Assembly (NCBI GenBank): GCA_045837725.1
Contig: JBEWZL010000017.1
Coordinates: 32,527-96,526 of the forward strand
Source of the DNA: Vermamoeba vermiformis
Lineage: Eukaryota > Tubulinea > Echinamoebida
Reading direction: 5' to 3'
Length of the DNA: 64,000 bases
Shown here: piece by piece, positions 59,655 to 64,000 of the stretch
Numbering within the stretch: the stretch's first letter is position 1
Layout: each line of letters opens with the position of its first letter
The notes under the pieces: generated by a model
Seen by the model: the letters and a program-made list of their open reading frames with translations, nothing else
The model's database searches: none
Told to the model about the DNA's origin: nothing
Made by a program: the position numbers and the translations under genes

Positions 59655-61383
59655 TTACAGTTTTGAACGAATTTTTAAGTTTTGTTCTGTTGCCGGGTGC
59701 GGATGAATCGAAGAATTGAATTCTATTTCATCGGAAGGATTCAACGGCGCGAAGAATTTTTCAACTTCGTTAGCGGAGATTTCTTCAAGTGTACTCGGGT
59801 TCCATTTAATTGTATTATCCCGCTGTTTGGTGATCAACACGGACTTGACACCTTCTTGAATATCCGCGCGTCGGACCATGCGCCAGCCAGTTCTATATAA
59901 GGAAAAAGTGTCAGTAAGTCACTACTTGACACGTGTCAAAAAAAGTGTCAAATTAGTTTTTTACCTGTATTCCATTTTAAGAACCTCTCCTAATGTCATC
60001 GTGCGTGCTAATCGCATTTGCGCAAGAGTGACTTTCAAGCTCATCGGGCAATTTTTGTGCAGTTTGTCAATGACACTTTTCACAAAGGCCGTGTCTTCTG
60101 TCTCAGTCTTCAATCGCTTGATAATTTCTTCGACTGTATTTGCACTGAAGCATTTATCGATCAATTTCTTGCGCTTTGCTAATGAAGGCAATCCTAAGAC
60201 AAAAATAAAATTGATAAATTTTTCAAGTGTCAAGATCCAAGTTCTCCGTACCAGTGTATTCAGTGAAACTAGCTATGATTTCTTCAACCTCGCCTTTCTT
60301 TGATAAATCATAGGTAGTTAAAGCGTCCTAAAAATATCAATGCTATTAGATCCGGATCTTGTACATAATAATTTTCACTCTGGATGTACTTACCAATAAC
60401 TCAACAATCTTGCTCTGTGGCATATAATGAGTTGCTATATTTGCGTAAATAGCGTCTGATGCGCCAATTCGATCGGCAGTCAACGCCAAGTAAGTGCCAA
60501 TTTGACCGGGACATCTGTTCAAAAAGTGACTGCATCCGACATCCGCGACAAATCCAACAGCGCACTATAGTGTATTATTATATATATGGTCCGTATAATA
60601 ATAATAATTACAACGTACTTCGGGCATTGCAAAAGTCAAATTTTCCGTAGCAATACGATATTTTCCATTAATGGAAATACCAGCACCGCCACCCATCGTA
60701 ATTCCGTTCAAGATGCAAATATAAGGCTTAGTATAGTGATGAATATAATGGTCGAGGTTATATTCAACTCTAGTAAATTTTTCTCGTCCTTCTTCGGGAT
60801 GCGCAAATTGTTTAAGATCTCCGCCTAAAAATCAACGTAAATTAATAAATACGCAGTTATTTAAGATTAAAAATTAATAAATTTTATATTAATTACCTGC
60901 ACAAAAGGCTTTTTTGCCGGCGCCAAGAACGACAACGCAGTGGACACTTGGATCTTGCTCCCATTGCTTTAAATAATTCATAATCTTCTCGAACATCTCT
61001 GTAAGTACAATATGTGTGTGTTAGAACATCGATATGATAATTGCGTATCATAATATTTTTGTTTAAAACCGGAGTAAATTTCAAAAAAATTAGATGGGAT
61101 CTTAAAAATTTCCAACTGCATTAAATAAATCGCCCATTATTATGATCATTATAACACACGTGTTACATAATACTTACCAATGGTTAAAGCATTAAACGCC
61201 TTTTTTCTATTTAAAATAATTTGTCGACATCCATTTTCAAACTCTCGCACGACAATTACGTCCTATAATACGCGCAAATAATTAAACAAATATATTTACT
61301 ATAACATTAATTGCTTCAATCGTGTCTACGACGTTTCACGAACTTACACTAGATTTGGGTACTTTCACTAACGCTTTGCTCAT
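59655..61383 (-). CDS. HIBCH: 3-hydroxyisobutyryl-CoA hydrolase
   Basis: Eight exons (61383-61348, 61262-61178, 60998-60897, 60824-60619, 60564-60394, 60327-60252, 60193-59965, 59892-59655) give 380 residues, near the 386 of the human enzyme. It hydrolyses 3-hydroxyisobutyryl-CoA in valine breakdown. The crotonase fold is shown by LNRKKAFNALTI, AGKKAFCAGGDLKQFAH, NGITMGGGAGISINGKYRIA and FAMPECAVGFVADVGCSHFL. The HIBCH-specific IDKCFSANTVEEIIKRL is nearly identical to the human stretch. The usual PDVG is ADVG here. Mitochondrial location is expected, but the N-terminus (MSKALVKVPKSS) is short and only weakly like a presequence; a peroxisomal C-terminal signal SKL is present, since the protein ends KIRSKL. 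Confidence 0.93.
59926..59939. repeat. 14-base perfect palindrome in an HIBCH intron
   Basis: TTGACACGTGTCAA, followed shortly by a further GTGTCAA half-site. Confidence 0.7.
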
Positions 61384-61652
61384 TGCTGATTGCCCGGTTT
61401 ATAGCACGTATTAATCCAATGTATAGTGCACACTTGATATATAATGAATAATACATTCAGGTAGAACCAACAAAAATTGGTGATTTTTACAGCGTAAGCT
61501 CATTCTAGATTTCATACAGAGAACAAACACAATTCTGACAATTTTCTAGTTTCTCTTAGAGAATCGAATCCATTGACCGATATGATTATTAATTCATAGC
61601 TTAATACACTGGGCCTACTGATAGTTGTGTTCATTTCGTTTATTTAGCAGCG

Positions 61653-63448
61653 ATGGAGATCAATCAAGTAAGTTCCAATTTATTACTATTAAAATGACGT
61701 TATTTTTAACGAATTATTAGAATTTATTTGAAGAGTTTCCACCAGAAATCAACTTTTGGATCGAATCATTTTTTGACAGAGAATGCCGTTTAAGAGCACG
61801 ATTAATTTGCAAGAAGTGGTTTTAGCTATATAATACCTCAAATTTTGATATTTATTTGCCTGATGGCTCTCAAATAGACGATATCGTTGACACGTTCAGC
61901 AGATGTCAACAACCATTCAGTTTGAAGTTTCATAAAGCAGATAAACTCTCGCAGAAGGTCATGGGTACCCGCGATGTATTTAATAAGCTGACGAACCTCA
62001 CTGGCCTTGAATTTTCAATGTTGAACAAGAAACGATTGGAATCATTGTTGGTTTTAAACTTTTCGCCGGATCTCCAACGCGTTGAAGGACCTTTATCGAT
62101 CAAATTCTCCCACTCATTAGTAGCAACATCGTTAACTCGCTTGGACGTTAGTTCAATGCTCGCCGACAAAGCAAAGGATTGGCCCAAATTGCCAAATTTG
62201 GAATTCTACGCTGGACGTGGCTTTGCTAAAATTCCAATATTTGAACAGACGCCCAAACTTACAACATTAATAATACGACGTACTGACGTCGATTGGCTGG
62301 TGCAACAAAAATTGAACAAATTGAAGAATCTTAAAGTTTTGAAGATCTGCGAAAACTGCTCGCTAGTACACCGATATTTTTTTAAACCGATTGCCTAATT
62401 TGGAAGATGTCGAAGTAATGGCTCCTACCAGTCGAGATCTGTTGAGTGTAACAGTACAAGACTGACACGATTAAAGACGAAGATTTTGTTTCAAGGATTC
62501 ACCAAACATTCAACAACGCTCAAGTCATTGACAGTACAACCTGGAAAACTTGGTCGCACGAATGACAATGATTTGATCGGATTAAAAGAATTTCCGCATT
62601 TAGAAGAATTTTGTTTAAATGGGCAAGAAGAAGAGCAACAGAATATTGAAGTCACCATAAAAATTTTCCAATTCATGAACCCAAAAACGCTCACAAAGTT
62701 GTCAGTAGACCTAAAATCGAAAGAAATTGAAATTTCATCGTTCACGAACCTCCGCGAGCTCAATTTAGCGCTACGTCAATCAATCATTGAAATGGCGGTT
62801 TTATCAAATTTATCAAACTTGACCAAACTATCGATTGGAGGCATCAAAACACCTGAACTGGATTGGCTAAATAGACTAACGAACCTACGAGCACTATACT
62901 TGGACTTCAAATCATTACATAACTCCAACGAAGTGCCACTGGATCTTGCGGAATTGACCAACTTGCGAACACTTGTCATCACACCACGAACCAACAAAGT
63001 CATCCATTCGCTCACCAAACTGACGAAACTGGAGAGACTTGAGTTCCCAATAACAAATGAAGACATTTTTCACGACCAATGGCTTGCATTGACTTCATTA
63101 TCTTTCCGTCAAGCCACAGACAACGAAAAAGTTTCAAAGTTGACACGACTGCGAGAGTTAAATTGCATTGTGATTACAAATGACGAGATAGTACAGCTCA
63201 CGAGTATGCAGAAACTGACGAGATTCATTTGCAGAAGCACCACAGCGAACTCGATGTTTTTGACACATTTGACATCTTTGCAGTCCGTTGCGTTCTCGAG
63301 CAATGTATCACCCGCTGACTGGGCCACGGTGCAGCCTTGGTCTTATTACAACGCTTACCCTGATGTCATCAGAAAACTTCCGAATTTTATCGATGGACCA
63401 AAAGACGATACAACGCTGACCTATTGTTTTCAGTTGCTTAATCAATAA
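61653..63448 (+). pseudogene. Broken F-box/LRR gene
   Basis: Exon 1 (61653-61667) encodes MEINQ; exon 2 (61721-63448) holds the rest. The F-box begins NLFEEFPPEINFWIESFF and continues RARLICKKWF, then an in-frame TAG at 61823-61825 interrupts the motif, with the same frame continuing LYNTSNFDIYL. About 530 bases later a run of seven T (near 62380) shifts the frame; deleting one T would join RYF to LNRLPNLEDVEV. A second shift lies near 62455-62465, before LTRLKTKILFQGF. After that the frame is clean for about 320 residues of degenerate LRRs (LTNLRELNL-type repeats such as LTNLRALYLDF, LTKLERLEFP). The protein resembles FBXL receptors. It is a pseudogene, or a gene with three sequence errors. 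Confidence 0.7.
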
Positions 63449-64000
63449 ACCGTTGCGCCTTTGGTTAAGTGCAATTAACCCCACCTGGATCCTGTTGACA
63501 TTTATGACTCTTGTAGGGAGGCGATAAACCGGCGCCGGTCTAGACCACCGAGCCGTCGGTCTGCACGACGATTGCACTGACTTAAAACCGACTTAGACCA
63601 CATGTCTGCCAATTCAACCCGTGGATGCCACTCGCATCAGTTCAATGCCAAATTTGTACTACTGTCACGTATCGTAAGAGACAACGGCAAAGCTTAATCT
63701 TTTGAGAAACTTTAACAGCCCCTATGACGTTTAAAGGCGACTTTCGGGCAGATCTGACATGCCCAAACGACACCTGACTCTAACTTATCCGTTTGTCAAT
63801 TGCCTCATCTAAACGAGTAATAGAATAGAATTCGTTTCTTTTTGTGAATTTTAGGCAGCGGACAAAATCTTTTTCTTTCATTTTTCCAATTATTATTATC
63901 TTAGTTTTCCAACCAACACATTAGTCCTAACTCTAACATAGCGATTATTAAGTGTTAGCAGTACGGATAACTTATTGAATTTTTGGTTTAATTGGTACTG
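63449..64000. other. Terminal stretch with GC-rich block, no gene assigned
   Basis: About 550 bases to the window edge. Bases 63515-63570 are unusually G+C-rich (GGCGCCGG, CCACCGAGCCGTCGG) compared with everything around. No tRNA cloverleaf, rRNA match or splice-supported exon was recognised; it could be the start of a new gene or a non-coding RNA. Confidence 0.35.

Noticed and set aside
1-64000. tRNA genes, CRISPR arrays, operons, plasmid features and transposase genes
   Set aside because: Scanning by eye found no tRNA cloverleaf, no regularly spaced repeat array and no transposase or integrase motif; bacterial-type features do not apply to this intron-rich DNA.

Overview
This is a nuclear window from an intron-rich, gene-dense microbial eukaryote. 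Nearly all genes are cut by short A+T-rich introns, many of 40-60 nt, with GTAAGT/GTACGT donors and AG acceptors. The gene set (RhoBTB-like protein, RhoGAP, several F-box genes, a PPP1R21 homologue, USP47, cytosolic MAN2C1, a CAP-domain secreted protein, a 7TM protein with a PA-like ectodomain) points to a free-living amoeboid protist, most likely an amoebozoan. That placement is inference; no species is claimed. I rebuilt the genes by hand-splicing, and for most of them exon phases close perfectly from start to stop.

Layout. 1-2113 (-): a modular F-box/Cys-rich protein running off the left edge. 2374-5071 (-): arginyl-tRNA synthetase. 5440-6048 (-): a small, probably mitochondrial coiled-coil protein, divergent from a RhoGAP gene (6269-9783, +). 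10159-11171 (+): a PB1-like protein. 11387-12945 (-): a CRYL1-type dehydrogenase, divergent from a 14-exon F-box/ARM gene (13081-16830, +). 16905-21938 (-): a PPP1R21-like gene with a complete 5S rRNA gene inside its last intron. 23095-24039 (+): an orphan basic protein. 24443-26540 (+): WDR83/MORG1. 26854-29351 (-): an APC-family permease. 29871-31728 (+): proteasome alpha subunit PSMA3. 31980-34415 (+): a membrane-spanning kinase-like protein. 34746-36074 (+): an MDR-family reductase. 36225-38322 (-): the PA-like/7TM protein. 38608-43027 (-): alpha-mannosidase MAN2C1. 43439-44985 (+): NTH1. 45142-45977 (+): a secreted LRR protein. 46158-47413 (-): a membrane-anchored unknown. 47667-48689 (+): a CAP protein, probably GPI-anchored. 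48769-50379 and 50393-51394 (-): two adjacent but unrelated Fe(II)/2OG-type oxygenases. 52089-54419 (-): an atypical RhoBTB-like gene. 54548-58785 (+): USP47. 58994-59540 (+): a small unknown. 59655-61383 (-): HIBCH. 61653-63448 (+): a broken F-box/LRR gene.

How the genes relate. Most are unrelated housekeeping functions: translation, base-excision repair, proteasome and deubiquitination, endosomal trafficking, glycan breakdown and valine catabolism. Ubiquitin biology recurs: three F-box genes, a BTB protein, USP47 and PSMA3. The most unusual items are the (F-box/Cys-rich)n polyprotein, the intronic 5S gene, the F-box/ARM gene with about one repeat per exon, and the RhoBTB-like protein that lacks the P-loop lysine. 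Four genes show small frame lesions (RhoBTB-like, F-box/LRR, secreted LRR, PPP1R21-like); whether these are real or assembly errors cannot be told from this sequence alone.
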